NCBI GenBank assembly: GCA_030015575.1
Contig: JASDDO010000001.1
Location: 142,991,988-143,055,987, forward strand
Direction: 5' to 3'
DNA from: Agapanthus africanus
Taxonomy: Eukaryota > Streptophyta > Magnoliopsida > Asparagales > Amaryllidaceae
DNA: 64,000 bases
Under the pieces are notes generated by a model. It saw only the letters and a program-made list of their open reading frames with translations, was not told the DNA's origin and searched no databases. The position numbers and the translations under genes are program-made. This document shows positions 1-13,183 of the stretch, one piece after another; position 1 is the first letter of the stretch, and the number at the start of each line of letters is the position of its first letter.

Positions 1-1144
1 CATAACTAACGAACCTGAAACCCGATTGACGTGAAACCAATTTTTATGGACAGATAATTAAACATACGACTTACCTCTTTTATATTTTTTTGCTTAATAC
101 TGCACGTATGATTTATAGTAAATTTTTCAAGTAGTATGATACTGGTTGATATGTCTTATTCGTATTATAATTAATTGCATCTTCATCATATCATGTAGCG
201 GTTATATCCTCATTGAATAGTGGTCGTGAAACATTGATAACCTAGTGATCGTGTACATTACCCAATGATAGATATTAGTGTTTTGATTGTGGCAAGTACG
301 TTAGTATTAAAGCGTGATTGAATAAGTGAAGTGACACGTACTTGTACACAATCAGCGGACCCGGTTAATTTATTGCATTGTCGACGCCTATGGGGCATAT
401 GTAGGTGTAACTATAACTGGTATGGGACGGTTATGGAAGCACTTATATTAGTGTCATAGGTAAGGCGTCAAACACAGTCCATTTATCTTAGGTACCAGTC
501 GAGACATGCTTGATGGAGATCGTGTCTCCAGTTCTTGCGTAGACTTGTTATGGACTGACTAGTATTTGGGTTTATGGTCGGTGTTTGATGTAGACCACCG
601 GGTGTGGGGTAGTTTGAGTGTGAGTTCAACGGAATCTCGGGAGTCCCATTGCCGGCATATGCAGCGATTCTGGGAGTCATATGGGTGATATTACTGATTA
701 TTAGCGAGCGTTTCGGGCCCGTGTTCCCTTGCCCCTAGGGTTCTACCCTTGGGTTGGGGATACTCCTGCGTGGTTGACTCTCACACTTGGACTGACGATA
801 GGTTTAGCGACCCGGACAGTGAGACTTAGAGACTGATAGGGTTAGTGACATTGACATGCATAGTTTACTGATTTGCTATACCTACTTTACTGTTTACCTA
901 TACCGATTATTTCATATGCGTCATCATTCTATATTTAATGCTTCATATTCATCATCATTGCACGTGTTTACTTTTGCATATATATATATTGCTATTGTGT
1001 CGCTCTGACGACCTGAGTATGCATGCTCAGAGCGAGAAGTGGACTTAGCTCGGATCAGCACCTGACGTACCTCGAGGATATTGCGGATATCTAGATCAGC
1101 GACGTTAGCACTATCTTTCCTTTGACTCCATCTGGTTAGTTTTT
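1..1144 (+). mobile_element. Gypsy element D, 5' LTR, left part (enters from outside the window)
   Basis: This is the 3' portion of a Ty3/gypsy LTR, cut at 1144 by element A and continued at 27407-27583. The assignment rests on homology, in the opposite orientation, with 61870-62990 (element H). Shared landmarks include the palindrome CTGAGTATGCATGCTCAG near 1013-1030 and the stretch around 775-795 that matches the complement of 62220-62245. No coding sequence is supported; the short open frames here are chance. The LTR start lies before the window, so its full length is unknown. Confidence 0.8.
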
Positions 1145-4100
1145 GTAGCGTTTTGAAAATCGTTTCGGTGAAATTTCGGAAAATCGGTAAAATAAGAGGG
1201 TTTTTTGTAAAAAGTCAAAATACAAATATCTTATTATAAAAATTAAATATACATATTCTAGCTATGTAATTGCTAGTATTTGGTGTTTATTAAGCCACTG
1301 GTGAAATTTCAAATTTTCTGAATTTTTTTTTATTTTATTATTATTTTAAGCCGTCACTAATACATTTAATTAGGGAAAATTACAAATTGGAATGAGTTGA
1401 AACAAATTTTGTGCATCATAAAACATTAAATAAAATTTTATCATGTAGTTTTTGAAACGAAATCGTTTGCCAAAACGGTTTAGAAAATATTGAAGAAAAA
1501 TGCTTATTTTGTGAAAATAAAAGGGATTTGGTGCATATTGAATTGGTGTTTGGTGTTCATTGCTTCACACACACACACACCACCTCCACCTCCCCCTTTT
1601 TTGGCCGAAAATGTGCTTCCCCAATCCCCAAAGTTGTCCCCACTTAAAGAAAAAGTCAAAGAAAAGAAAATGGAATTAATAAAATGGGGCATGACTTTGT
1701 TGACTTGGAAATTGTATCATTCTTTCAACCCACACTCTCTCTCCCCTCTCCCCATCCCCTAGCCGAGCCCCTCTCTCCCCAAATCAGCAGCAGCCCTCCC
1801 CTTGTTCTCCCCTCTTTCACCACAAAAAAATTCCACAAAATGCCCAAAAATCAACACAAAAATCCCACAAAATCAAAATCCAATCTCTACCCATTTCTTC
1901 TTGACCTATTCTAGTGTGGATCATGGATCAAGAGAGCAATTTGGAGGCCAAGATTTTGGTGCTAGGTCTCTAATTTTGTGAGGTATAATCTTAGCATTTT
2001 GCATAAGTTATTGTTTGATTACTTCAATCTAGCTATTATGTGTTTAATTAGGAGTTAATTGTGGTTTTGATATTAAAAATTTAACTTTCAAGAAAGGGTT
2101 TTGAATGCAACTTAGGGTTTTATGATGTGAGATTATGGTTGTGTGATATTTTTGACATATTAATGTTATGCTAAAACTAACCTAGTTGCTAGTTTACTAA
2201 TTGATGCTTGAAATTGTTAAAATTGGAATTTTATGCAAACTAGGTTTTGGAAATTTATTGCAAATGTTAGACTAAAAATCTAATTAGGTTTTTCATGACT
2301 TCATTAACATTATTAAGTGTAGTTTAATGTTTTAGATCATGCAAATCTAAGCTATATTGTAGTTTGTGCATTTTTACTATGAAATTGTTAAAATTTAGGT
2401 ATTTTGTAAACTAGAATTTTAGGGTTTTTGGAATTTAATGAGATTAAATTATGGGAATTGTTTTTATGACTTATTTAAGATATTTAGTGAATATTGTGGC
2501 CTCTTGATTCGTTTATACATCGAGTTTTATACTAAAACGGTGATTTGTGCTTGCTAGATTTTCGGGAAAATGACTTTTTAAGTGAAATTGGGGTTTTTGT
2601 GAATTTTAAGTTATTTTATATTATAATTAGTGCTTGTAATTGTACAAATGAGTGTGTTGGGAGCTTTCTCGATGGTTTGGCGTTTGTTCGCCGACGTCGA
2701 GGGTTTTTGGGTCGATTTGTGAAGGCAACCATAGGTTTTGACATATGTGGGGGTGTCATTTTGGTCATGAGTCGGATTTTAATACGATACGATGCGTTGT
2801 GATATGTAGGTACCCCCATGTGGACTTCGAGACGACAAGCAAGCGCGTGGCGACGTCGGCACCGGCTAGCGAGGACCAGGTGAGTAGATTTATATCTACG
2901 GGGAGAAGTCGGGTGGATGGCGTATAGCACCCCCGCAGTCCGCAGTGTAGCTCATATATATATATGTTTATATAGGTGTCTTATGATACGAGAATGTTCA
3001 TTCATGTTATGTTTATGTGTTCATGGAGTACCTTTGGGTTAGTTGTGAAACCCTAGAGTAGTTTTTATACCCACATACGCACACACAGACTTGCATACTT
3101 TACTTTCTTGTGCGTAGATTGGGATGTGTATATATGTATATATGCGTGGGTATGGGACTATGCATATGTACATTCATATACACATGCATGGATAATGAGG
3201 ATGTACTTGGGATTTAAGATGAGTCGATGAGATTTGATTTGAGGCCGTGAGATCGGTGATATAGCAAGGTTCGTATTTGAGATACGACATGACGTTGTAA
3301 CGGGTCTTGACGTAGTGTTTCACACACGTGCATGCATACTTAGGCGGTATCAGTATTGTACTAGACGTAGATCAGTACCCCGATCATGATATTTGATAAA
3401 GAGGATACCAGGTGAATAGTATGATGAATGTGATATTGGCCCGTACCCAGATTTGGGATGCCGTACGCCGGATTTACGTACGAGCTATATTGATGATTGA
3501 TCCGCACTCTTGTCTTGGGATGTCTGATTGTAGATATGGTATCGGATATGATATTATTGAGGCGGGATCACCGACTAATATATATATACAGGTATGTATA
3601 TGGATCGACTCAGATGTTAGGCGGTTTCCTTACCTGTAGTCCAGCTTGTTAGCTTAGCCCTTTAGTTTAGTTTAGTTGTTAGATTAGATTCGATTCTTAC
3701 CTATTTCAAAAACTAACGAATCGTGGGTATTTTAAAAGAGAGCCCAAGGGATCCTACGGATATTTCAAAAGACGTATCTTTTCATAAAAAACACCATAGC
3801 CCCTATTTTCAAAACCCCATGATTCGTGTTATTTCAAAAGGCACCATTTGTAGGACTTATATTAGATTAATGCAGGTTAGTTACAGTTGCGTCTTGTATT
3901 CAGCTCCCGCTTATTATTGTGGTTCGCTTCGCATCGCATACTTATGTTATAATTTCTTATTGCAATGTTGATATCATATTGTTAGGACACCAGCACCATT
4001 ACCGATGATGCATATGTACCACGTACACTTACTTGCCGGCTCACACACATCTTCATCGGTAATTGCCATATCACGTACACCTTAGAAAAGATTATTGCTT

Positions 4101-4439
4101 GACTTAGCTTGTTAGTTAGTACTTTGATATGATATTAGTGTACCTGCCTTATATGCCAGCTTAACATTGTAGTTATTACTTGCCACTTCATGCATACTGT
4201 TATTCATTGTTATGCCTATATTCATGGTTTTACATGCTATTGATGATTTGGATTCGGATTTCCATGAGATTTTCTGGATTTGGGGGGAAAACCGCAAAAC
4301 TTATATAAACTGATTTCTCTCTTTTTAAATAAAAAGTGCGGTTTTTCCCATGATGTATGAGTCGTCCACCATGAGTTTGCTGATGGATTTCGAGACCCGA
4401 TTCGAGGAGACGGATGAACCGTTTCGGGTACATGGTGGA
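1145..4439 (+). repeat. Element A, 5' LTR, first part
   Basis: The first 3295 bp of the 5' LTR align collinearly with 22885-26174 of the 3' LTR. It holds a CA microsatellite (about 1566-1582), a CT- and A-rich stretch at 1590-1900, and an AT-rich 1980-2640. Open frames seen here recur in the 3' LTR only because the LTR is duplicated. GTGGA at 4435-4439 is the left target-site duplication of C. Confidence 0.93.
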
Positions 4440-5645
4440 TGTCACGACCCGAAAGTACGGAACGTGACCGGCACTTAGATTACGAAGCGTCTAGAGGCGC
4501 CACGTGACCTAAGTAAGCCGAAGCCCAGAAATCTAAACCATAAATGAAGAAAAAGAAGAAAAGAAAAGAAAACAAGTATAAAAACATCAGCAAATTTTAC
4601 CAAAAATTTCGGCAGAGTCTCCTCTGTAAAAACTGGCCCCCAAACGGGTACAACAAGTAAAATATACATAAACAATAAAAAGCATCCCCAAACGGGAGCT
4701 AGCATCAACGCCAACAGGCGGAAACAACCACAACAAGCACAATAATATACAACGCCAATAGGCGAGGCTCAAACTCAAAAGAAAACAAAACCTCCAGATC
4801 AGAATAATACATGCGCGACTCTAAGGTCGAAATAAAAGACTGGCCAATAAACTATCAAATAATACAAGTTTGGTTGATGGAGCTTTCTAGATACAAATGA
4901 AATAATAAAAATACAACGGCTGTTCAGATACAAATGAACCAACCTACCGTGCAAATCACCCGAAATGAAAATGATGTGTCAGCAATTGCCAAGGGAAACC
5001 TGTACATCGAACCTGTAATAAAATTTGGCACAACGGGGGTGAGTTGCCAACTCGTGAGTAGAAGACATCTACGAAAAGAAATCGAATGCACGACGCTATC
5101 CTAGGTCATAATAATACACTACTATATCTCAATCATCTAGAATAGCAGGGTAATACTACGTGTAAGTGCAAATACTCCGTGTTGTGTCAGTGCCTCATAT
5201 GGTACTATGTCATATGAAATGAAATGCATGCACCATGAATGTAAAGTAACAAATCCTGAAATCCAGATATATATGTATAAGAGCTCTTTAGCTGTTATCA
5301 TAGTAAAGTGTGTATAAGCATCTGAAATCTCAACAATGAAATCCATGGAAATCCGTGTCAAGCATCGACACAACACATGTAACCTCAAGTCTCAATATGT
5401 CGGGCTCCGTCAGTCCGGATCGGCCCATATCATCAAATCCCACAACAACGGTCGGTATCCTCCGGATATCCGCCGCGCCAGACATCACCGGTAGGTAGTC
5501 TTCCCCTGCCAGGCTCATCGTCTACAACTCGATCTTCTTGCCTCGGGGTACCATACCGGGCCCACCATGTACCCGAGACGGTTCATCCACTCCTCGAATC
5601 GGGTCTCGAAATCCAACAGAAAACATGAAATACTCATGGTGGACG

Positions 5646-7776
5646 TGTTGGAGATAGTGCCCTCATAGTCAATTATTGGATCGCAGGTACGTGATTGCAA
5701 TGATTGCGGAGGACCTATCCCGGGAGGACAGTCTTACTCGAGATGATAGTATACTATCTGGTTTGCCTTTATCAGTCGTGTACATGTTCAGGTGATTGAT
5801 TGCATGTTACACTTTGATAGAGCCCTTAGGATCTTGCTTTACTACCAACTGTATGATGGCGATCATATACGTGAGAGTTGGGTAGTTTAGATGCATATCC
5901 TTAATTGTGGTCCCTAGTCGTGGGAGTTTCGAGACAGGGCATCGATACTCCGGAGTAGACTAGTGTATACAGTCGAGACCCCGACAAGGGGCGGTGGCCG
6001 GTCTCACAAGCCACTGGTGTCAGTTGGATCACCTAAGATGTATACAGGTGCTCATTGGGTTATGAGTACACCGGACAGGACTCGCCGGGAATCTGCTAGT
6101 TAGTACTATACCTATCGTCAGATAGCAGTTCCCTGGTGACGTGTGTACAGGTTAGTTCATCGACCTGAGGTCGTCATTTGTCTCGTGTGAGTTCCCACTG
6201 TGCTTTGATTTCTACCCTACCACGGCTCAAAGGAGTCGTGCAAACAGGTAGCTTTTGGGTACAGTCCCGAGCCATATGGAGGCACGTGAGCGGATCGGCA
6301 GGGGATTCGTCTCTCCCGGTATTGGGGGCGAGATCGTGCTGTGTCTAGGAGAGCCATTACACATAGCCCACGGCCGTGGCAGGAGATTTACTGGTAGGTA
6401 CTCCAGTAGTATCTCAGGGTGTTTTTGGGCTTCACTCCGACACGACTTATACTGCTTCTGGGGGTCTGACGTTACTAGCCCCCTAGGCGGATATACGATA
6501 CTCATTGACGAACGGACCGGACTGTATATACATTGTCACTGTTAGGCTCAGTAGGGTTTTCTGGATGAGTTCATTCATCGGCCACCCTTGAGTTTGCTCA
6601 TCAGTCTCCCTTGAGGTCAGTCCGTGGGCAGCCGTTACGCATAGCTAGTGCAGCTGACGGTTTGTGGTTAAACCCACTGCCAGGGTACTGACGAGTCATT
6701 AGAGTCCCCCACAGACAGTTTCCCAAGTTTCGGGCGAAACGTTGTAGAGGCCGTATGGTTTTATGGCAGGGTTCGGAAAATGCACGTGCGTTTACGCACG
6801 TGTCAGTTTTCGGGCAGATGATACTGGTCGGCTTTGGTTTAAGCCGGATCCGAGTATTATATTGAGTAGGTATAATATCTTTGTCTCAGTTGCATTTGTA
6901 TTCGGTTGTAATATAAATGCGGGTATTTTTATACAGATACGGGGTTATCCTGAAAGTCGTTTCAGGATCACTTTTGGAAGTTGCCAGTTTCCAGTTTTCT
7001 ATCAGCCGTCTTTTAACATTTGGTTAAAGGCGGATTTATCTTTTCTTGGATGAGAGTGAGTCGTGCTTCTAGAAGGTTCTAGAAGATTCTAGAATTTGTG
7101 ACAAGGCTTAGTGACTCATGCTTTGATTTCATTACATTCTTGTTTTGCTTAAGATCTTTATGCTTTGCTTCTTGTCTTCCTTAGGATATTTAGTGAGAAG
7201 CTTTTTGCTTAAGGTCACCACTTGCTCCTACGGTCACCTCCCTCCATCATATAAAGTGGCCGGCCCTCTCTCTCCTCCTCACTACACTTGATGTTTCATT
7301 TTGGTTAGAAAAGATTATGATAGTATTCGGGGTGTATGGAATTTTACAGTTCATTTCATTCCATCACCCGATTTCCACGGCAACTTCATTAACCGATCGT
7401 CCACGGATTTGGACGAAGTGAGACAAAGTTATCTACTCATTCTCTACATCAATTCTTGGTCGTCTCTTTTAGCAAACTTGACGATCGAGTTGCCTCGAGT
7501 CAGAGGCGGGAGCCCGTTTAAAGAATCGTCGATGTGGTGCCACCTCGACGAGGAGATCGGAGATCGACGAGATCGGAGCAGCCGCAACGGAGCGTGGGAT
7601 GATGGTTAAAGAACGAAGGACTCGGATCGTTCGGTATAACCTTTCTACACTCTTTACAGTTTGTTAGTTTAGCAATAATGGCAGATCCGGGTTAAAGTAT
7701 ACGATAGCGCCGGTTTAAAAGTTTTTGTTCCGCATTTGGCGTCTGTAGACTGTCTGGGCGCTAGCGTAGAGTTACA
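5646..7776 (+). repeat. Element B, 5' LTR
   Basis: It matches 13184-15314 base for base in length (2131 bp). It contains a good TATA box (TATAAAG, 7250-7256) followed by a CT-rich initiator region. Open frames of about 90-100 codons on both strands (6227-7053, 7301-7609) recur in the 3' LTR only because the LTR is duplicated and resemble nothing known to me. Confidence 0.95.
7250..7256 (+). promoter_or_regulatory. TATA box of the B LTR
   Basis: TATAAAG is followed about 25-35 bp later by a CTCCTCACTACA-like stretch suited to a pol II start. The same arrangement recurs at 14788-14794 in the 3' LTR. That would place the U3/R border about three quarters of the way through the LTR. The start site is inferred from sequence only. 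Confidence 0.6.
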
Positions 7777-7777
7777 G

Positions 7778-7790
7778 TGGTATCAGAGCC
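7778..7790 (+). other. Element B primer-binding site (initiator tRNA-Met type)
   Basis: TGGTATCAGAGCC lies one base after the LTR end. This is the common plant primer site complementary to the 3' end of initiator tRNA-Met, also seen in A, D, E, F and G. Confidence 0.9.
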
Positions 7791-10100
7791 TCACCATTTT
7801 GCTATGCTAACTTGTGCTAACGCGTTTAAAACTTCGATCCGACCGGAAATCAAAAACGGCAAAATCCTAACCCGACAGTTTCTGTTGTTTTTAAACGGTC
7901 TCAAAAATTATTTCTGGATGTCTTAAAAATCTGTGCAGACGTTTTTAAGAACCACGACGAAATTTGGAGACTTGATTCCTCCAAGCTGCTGCGGAAGGGC
8001 GGCCAAACCCATGGTTTGGCCGCGCATCCGCGGCCATGTGGGAAGCACGTGCTCCCAAATTTTGTCAGTGGCCTCTCTGTTGGATTTTGGGGTTTTTGGT
8101 ATATATCGTTTTGGCCCAGATTTTGTTACTGTTCACCAGTAAGTCGTGGGGCCCACTTTTTGATATTTGGTTGATCGAAATTTAAACACGTTAGTTTACA
8201 GTGCTTACATTATATCTCCGACCGGGAATGTCATTTGATCGGTAAACCGCGTCTGATTGCTATAGTTCTTTTAGACGGGTTTGCGAACGTGACATTCGCG
8301 TTGATGTTCTGTTTTGTGCTGTGATGTTGCGGATTTGTCGTGGTGGATAGCAGTGTGCAATGGTAGTACAGTTTGAGTTTACTTGTACATTTGATATTGC
8401 GGGACGAGCGTCCAACATGTGGACTGCCGTCACTGCCTGTTGTATAATATTCTTTTGGGGCACGACCAGGTTGCGGTCGATGTACCTATTGTACTATTTT
8501 TCATTACTGTACTAGGTTTTGCCCCACGACGGAGTGCACGGATAGCCGGGTTCTGGAGGGCAACGGGTCCGCATCTCATGGCTTTGGGAGGCAGAGGGGC
8601 CCCACTCTAAAATTGACAGACTATTCGCCGCACTCGTAGGGGGTACAGGTTGACCCAAGGAGGGGTGCTCAATTTACCGGATTCCGTGAAGTGCCGGGTG
8701 TTCCATTCACTATGCTGTGGGGGTACCTCGCTTCAGGTTTTGGCGGGTAACTTGCCGCACCCGTAGGGGTCTAGGTTTCATTGCACAGGCTATCCACACG
8801 ACAAGGGGAACGTCGGGTTTCAGCAGCGGCTCTGTGAAACCCGGGGATCCCAGATTATCTGTATTGTTTTGTGATGCTTATTACTTTTCTGTAATGTTGC
8901 ATATTATCACGCCTGGAGCGATTATGTATATTGGTTTATATACTATTAGATGTTGTATATGTTTTACACCCGCGCTAGTCCAGTCCCCGCTCTGTCGTTA
9001 GTTAAGTAACCTAACGGGTGATGACGGGACCCAGTGACGAATGCGGATGGCATATACGTACATTTTATTTTTCGTTCTTTTCTGGTGTGATTGATTGATG
9101 GGACTGCGTTGATTCTGATCAATGCAAAGTAAAACAAACCTGTTTGTAGTTGTTGGAACAATTTAAAAATTGTTATTGCAAAGACGTTTCCTTTTGTTAT
9201 GCATAGCGGTATTCAGTGGAATATCCTGCACCTCATTCGACGGGGCAAGGGCCGATATCCCTTCACCGGGACTGACCCCTTGGGCAGAAGTTTGCGTCAG
9301 GGTAATAACTTCACTATAGTCGATTACAAGTTGCTTTGCACCGTGGTATTCAGTGGAATATCCTGCACCTCATTCCACGAGGAAAGAGCCGAGATCCCTT
9401 CACCGGGAGTGACCTCTTTAGCAAAAGGTTTTCGCCACTATATTTTAAAAAGCTATCAGGTTCCTTCAGCGATATCAAGTTCACTACGCTAAAGGTTTTT
9501 CGCCAAAAACCAGTCGTAGCCCTCCGTCGTTTCTTATGGATGGTCAGTAGTATTCAAGCTATGTTTGTTGGCATACGTCAAGGCATAGTGTTTGGTAGCT
9601 GCTGGGTATTCATTTGTTGCATAGATAGATGAGTTGGTTTGGGACAGTCGTATTACCTTGTTGGCATACGTCAAGGGTATGTACGGGTGGGTTCAAATTA
9701 ACAAGATAATGACGGGCAGAACTTGACATGTGACTTATGATTTGTTGACATACGCCAAGGTCATAAGAGCATGGGGCAAAAATCGTATCGGGTGTTTCTA
9801 AAGAAACTGAAACTTGCCAAGTGTGCGCATACCTTCTGGAGTATGAGTAACGTGGATGCATTCCATCACGTTATCATGCGATGAGAGTTGGATCCCGATT
9901 CCCACTGATGAGTTGGTTTACTCTTCGGGTAATCCCGATTGATTCTTCTTTAGGTTTGGAGGAGAATTTGACAGGACAGTGGGAGGTTTCCGGATTAGAT
10001 AAAGTTATGACCATTCTGATCTAGGTTAGAGTGCACGCAGAGTGTTTCTTTTCTCTCTCTCTCTCTTTGGCAGCGACCTTTGACCGACCCTAGACTATGA
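7791..10100 (+). other. Element B untranslated leader with structured segments
   Basis: About 2.3 kb between the primer site and the first polyprotein traces. Three parts recur in E and G. First, a GC-rich hairpin at 7999-8023, with an 11-bp stem and a 3-nt loop, lies about 220 nt after the primer site. Second, a conserved box at 8961-9053 contains a hairpin around CGTTAG and CTAACG. Third, a tandem pair at 9203-9276 and 9345-9410 and three hairpins at 9559-9588, 9654-9679 and 9734-9767 are built on TTGTTGGC/GTCAAGG-like arms. No coding sequence is supported. A CT microsatellite sits near 10050-10065. Confidence 0.75.
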
Positions 10101-13100
10101 CTCAGTGACCAGGTTGACCGAACCTTCTTTAAATACTGGCTTTTGGATTGTCTGAGTTGCATAAGTCATTGCCACTCCTTCTTTTACCCTTTGCATTTCT
10201 CAGAACACCCGTATTGCTACGGATATCCACTTCCATTGGATAGATCCATCGTATGGTTATATACGAACTCGAAGGGACTCCTTCGAGGATGGATCCAGGT
10301 TCAGGAGAAATAGAATTGGTTTATTCAGTTGTCTTTTATTATCACCTTCTCTCAGGTTGCGAGAGCTCCTTGGTTTAGGAGAGTACACCTATTACGCTTA
10401 TTGGATAGTCTTATTCCAAACCATAGGCTGGTGCCGAAAGGTAGGGAATGAAGAAAACCAATTAGCCTAAGTAGGGTGTGCAGAAGGTAATATGTAAAGG
10501 CAAAATAAAGGGATTAGAAAGAGGGCAAAGTAAATTGCGGCTGGTATCATTCACGACCAAAACCGTGTACTTCATCGCCACTCCTATTTCACCTTTAAAG
10601 GAATAAGGTATTATTCAGTTGACTTTTATCATCACCTTCTCTCAAGATACGAGTACTCCTTGGTTTAGGAGGGTACACCTATTATGCTTACTGGATAGTC
10701 TTCTTCCAAACCATAGGCTGGTGCCGAACGGTAGGGAAGGAAGAAAACCATTTAGCCTAACGATGGTGTACAGAAGGTAATGACTAAAGACAAATAAAGG
10801 GATTTGGAGAGACGGCAATAAAATATACGGTTGAAGTCATGAATTTGATTATGGAAGAGGCATTGCTATGAATACCATGATACCCCTACGAAACATTTTC
10901 ATGTTTCAGTGCATTGTTAAAGAAAAACTGTTTTCCCGATTAGACACTTACTCCAAGGGTATGTATTTACCAGGTTTCATTCTCATATCTGTATGGTTTT
11001 ACAGATGATGAGTGGGAGTAAGTTATTGGGAATTAGGTGATCATCCTCATTATATCGGAATTCGTTGTAATTGGTGATATTTGAGGAAATCGCCAGGGTA
11101 CAGTTTTTCAACCTACGACGCACAGGTTTTGAGTTGTTCAACTCAGCGGACTTATACAGAGTATTGTATGTTGTCCAGTGGGACAAAGGGGTAGGTCCTC
11201 GTACTATGTTCTGTTTACTTATAACTTCTCTAGTATTTAAATAAGTGTTTCGTAGAAATACAATGTCTAAGTTTTGAGAAGTTGTGGGTATAAGAATACA
11301 GTAGAGAACCAGGTGTCACAAGTATCGGGATTCTTCAAAGAGATCGAAGATGTAGATTCTTGTGATTGATATTCAGATGATAGTGATGGTTTTGAGAAAA
11401 GTGTTTCTCTTTCAAGTTACTCATAATTGGATGGATTCCTAAGTTGAGTAATGCTGATTAGCCTCTTTCCATTAAGTTGATATGCACTGGAGACAGCTGC
11501 ATGATTTGAATATGGTTCCAATTAAATAAGTGCCAAAGTTTCTGTATTGGATATAGAATGGATCGTACCTTAAAAGAAATTAAGGTACGGGGAGTTGTCC
11601 AGCTTATGCTTAAAACCAGACACTGGATAACTCAGGGCACGTTTCTGTAATGGCTGTTTGTGGGTTGACCCTGGCTATGACGAGGGTTGATATTCTACCA
11701 TTTGGAAGATCAATAGTGATATTGTTCTTGACTCGTCACAGTTTTAGTAAAATGGATCTTTTTCAGAAAACAGTAGTGGGAGTATGGTAGAACTGGAAGT
11801 GATTCCAGAACCGCGAACGATTACAGAAAATTTAATAGGACCTATATATTCAATAAGGTTTGACATTCCAATAGCCACTCCGCAGATTTGGTGGGTAACC
11901 TCAGACACCCGAGAGGTACTTCGGTAGCCTCAAGGACGGTGACAGGGAGGTTCTTATCTACCCAGACTTGACACTACTGTTGTTCCAGACTATGAGACCA
12001 GGCAGGAGGATAAGTATAGCGTCGTTCTAAACTAGCTTTAGAAGTGTACGTGTATATTATTCTGCCAGAGGGTTGTCGTAGTCAGTGGGAGCAGCGGAAG
12101 TATAGTGGGCAAGTAGCTTATGTCTATTTATAGACTAGAGCAGTTATAGCGGAAATAGATCATCTAATTTTGATGTGACAGTCATGGGTTTGACTTCATC
12201 AGAATAGGGGATGGATCTGTTAAGAAGGTAGTAGGGTGTGATGTCATGGTATTTGAATGACATACACAGAGTAGGAAGTAAAATTCCTATACTACGATCG
12301 GTTGTACTGTGATTGTCACACAGTTGTTTCTCCAGACAGGATATGGATATAATATTTGACATTCTGGTTTCTGGATCTATGGTTTTAGATCTGGATTTGG
12401 GTAGTTTACCAATGTGGGTACTTTGACAGATATTCTAATGGTTTTTAGAATAGTTGACTCCTAGCATGGTCGTGTACCTGCAGGATATGGAGTCACCCTC
12501 TCTAAAGGTGTCGTATAGACTAAAGGGGAGAGGGCTGTGCATGATTGGCAGATCACTTGCTTAGGCAATTGAGTCAATCATAAGATGTCAAGTACCGCAC
12601 CAAATGTTGTTTTTGCACTAGATGCAATAAGTTTGTATTAATCCAATCCTGGAGAAACATAAGGAAGCAGTTTTAGAACATTAGTACATGTTCTACGGAT
12701 TTGATAACGGCAGCCTCTTTCGGGAGACGGTTATCATTCCAGGCTTCAAAGGTGACATGGATGACAGAGTGATTGTCAGAGTTTTAATTTTCCCTCTGAC
12801 GAGAGACAGTATTATGGACAGGTGGTTCCAAAGGATACTGTGGGTGGCATGGTGCCGGATACTGATTAGGTTCAGTGATCCATACAGTCTAAGAGGTTTG
12901 GATATGGAGTTCATTTATGAACTAAGGTCCCATCAGATATCCAGACATATTCTAAGACAGGTACTACTCAATTCGGGAGATGGCTTTCTCCGCGAACTTG
13001 AGATTAAGAGAGATATAGAAAGACACTTCTAGGCGGATCCACTCTCTGAGGCTATTTCTCGAACACAATAGTTTTACAAACGGGCTTTGTGAAACTGATT

Positions 13101-13183
13101 AGTAGAGGAGTTGGATGTTCGGTTTCACACGGGCTGTGAGTAGTCGACATCGCAATAATTAGCCTTGAGTGCAAGTGGGAGAT
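10101..13183 (+). pseudogene. Element B interior: decayed copia gag-pol traces
   Basis: No long open frame survives. Weak copia traces can be read near the 3' end. The region around 12080 resembles the spacer of copia reverse transcriptase that E keeps in clear form. Residues encoded at 12920-12960 (RSHQISRHIL) fit the tail of copia RNase H, followed at 13030-13055 by an ADPLTEA-like end. An imperfect duplication (around 10320-10500 and 10610-10800) is visible in the gag-side part. The purine tract ends at 13183. The coding part is broken in many places. Confidence 0.65.

Noticed and set aside
1490-1914. Open frames in the A LTR, repeated at 23300-23646
   Set aside because: Driven by a CA microsatellite and CT-rich sequence, present twice through LTR duplication, with no domain.
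6227-6545. Paired open frames on both strands, repeated at 13765-14083
   Set aside because: They recur only because the B LTR is duplicated; both strands are open over the same bases and neither resembles a known protein.
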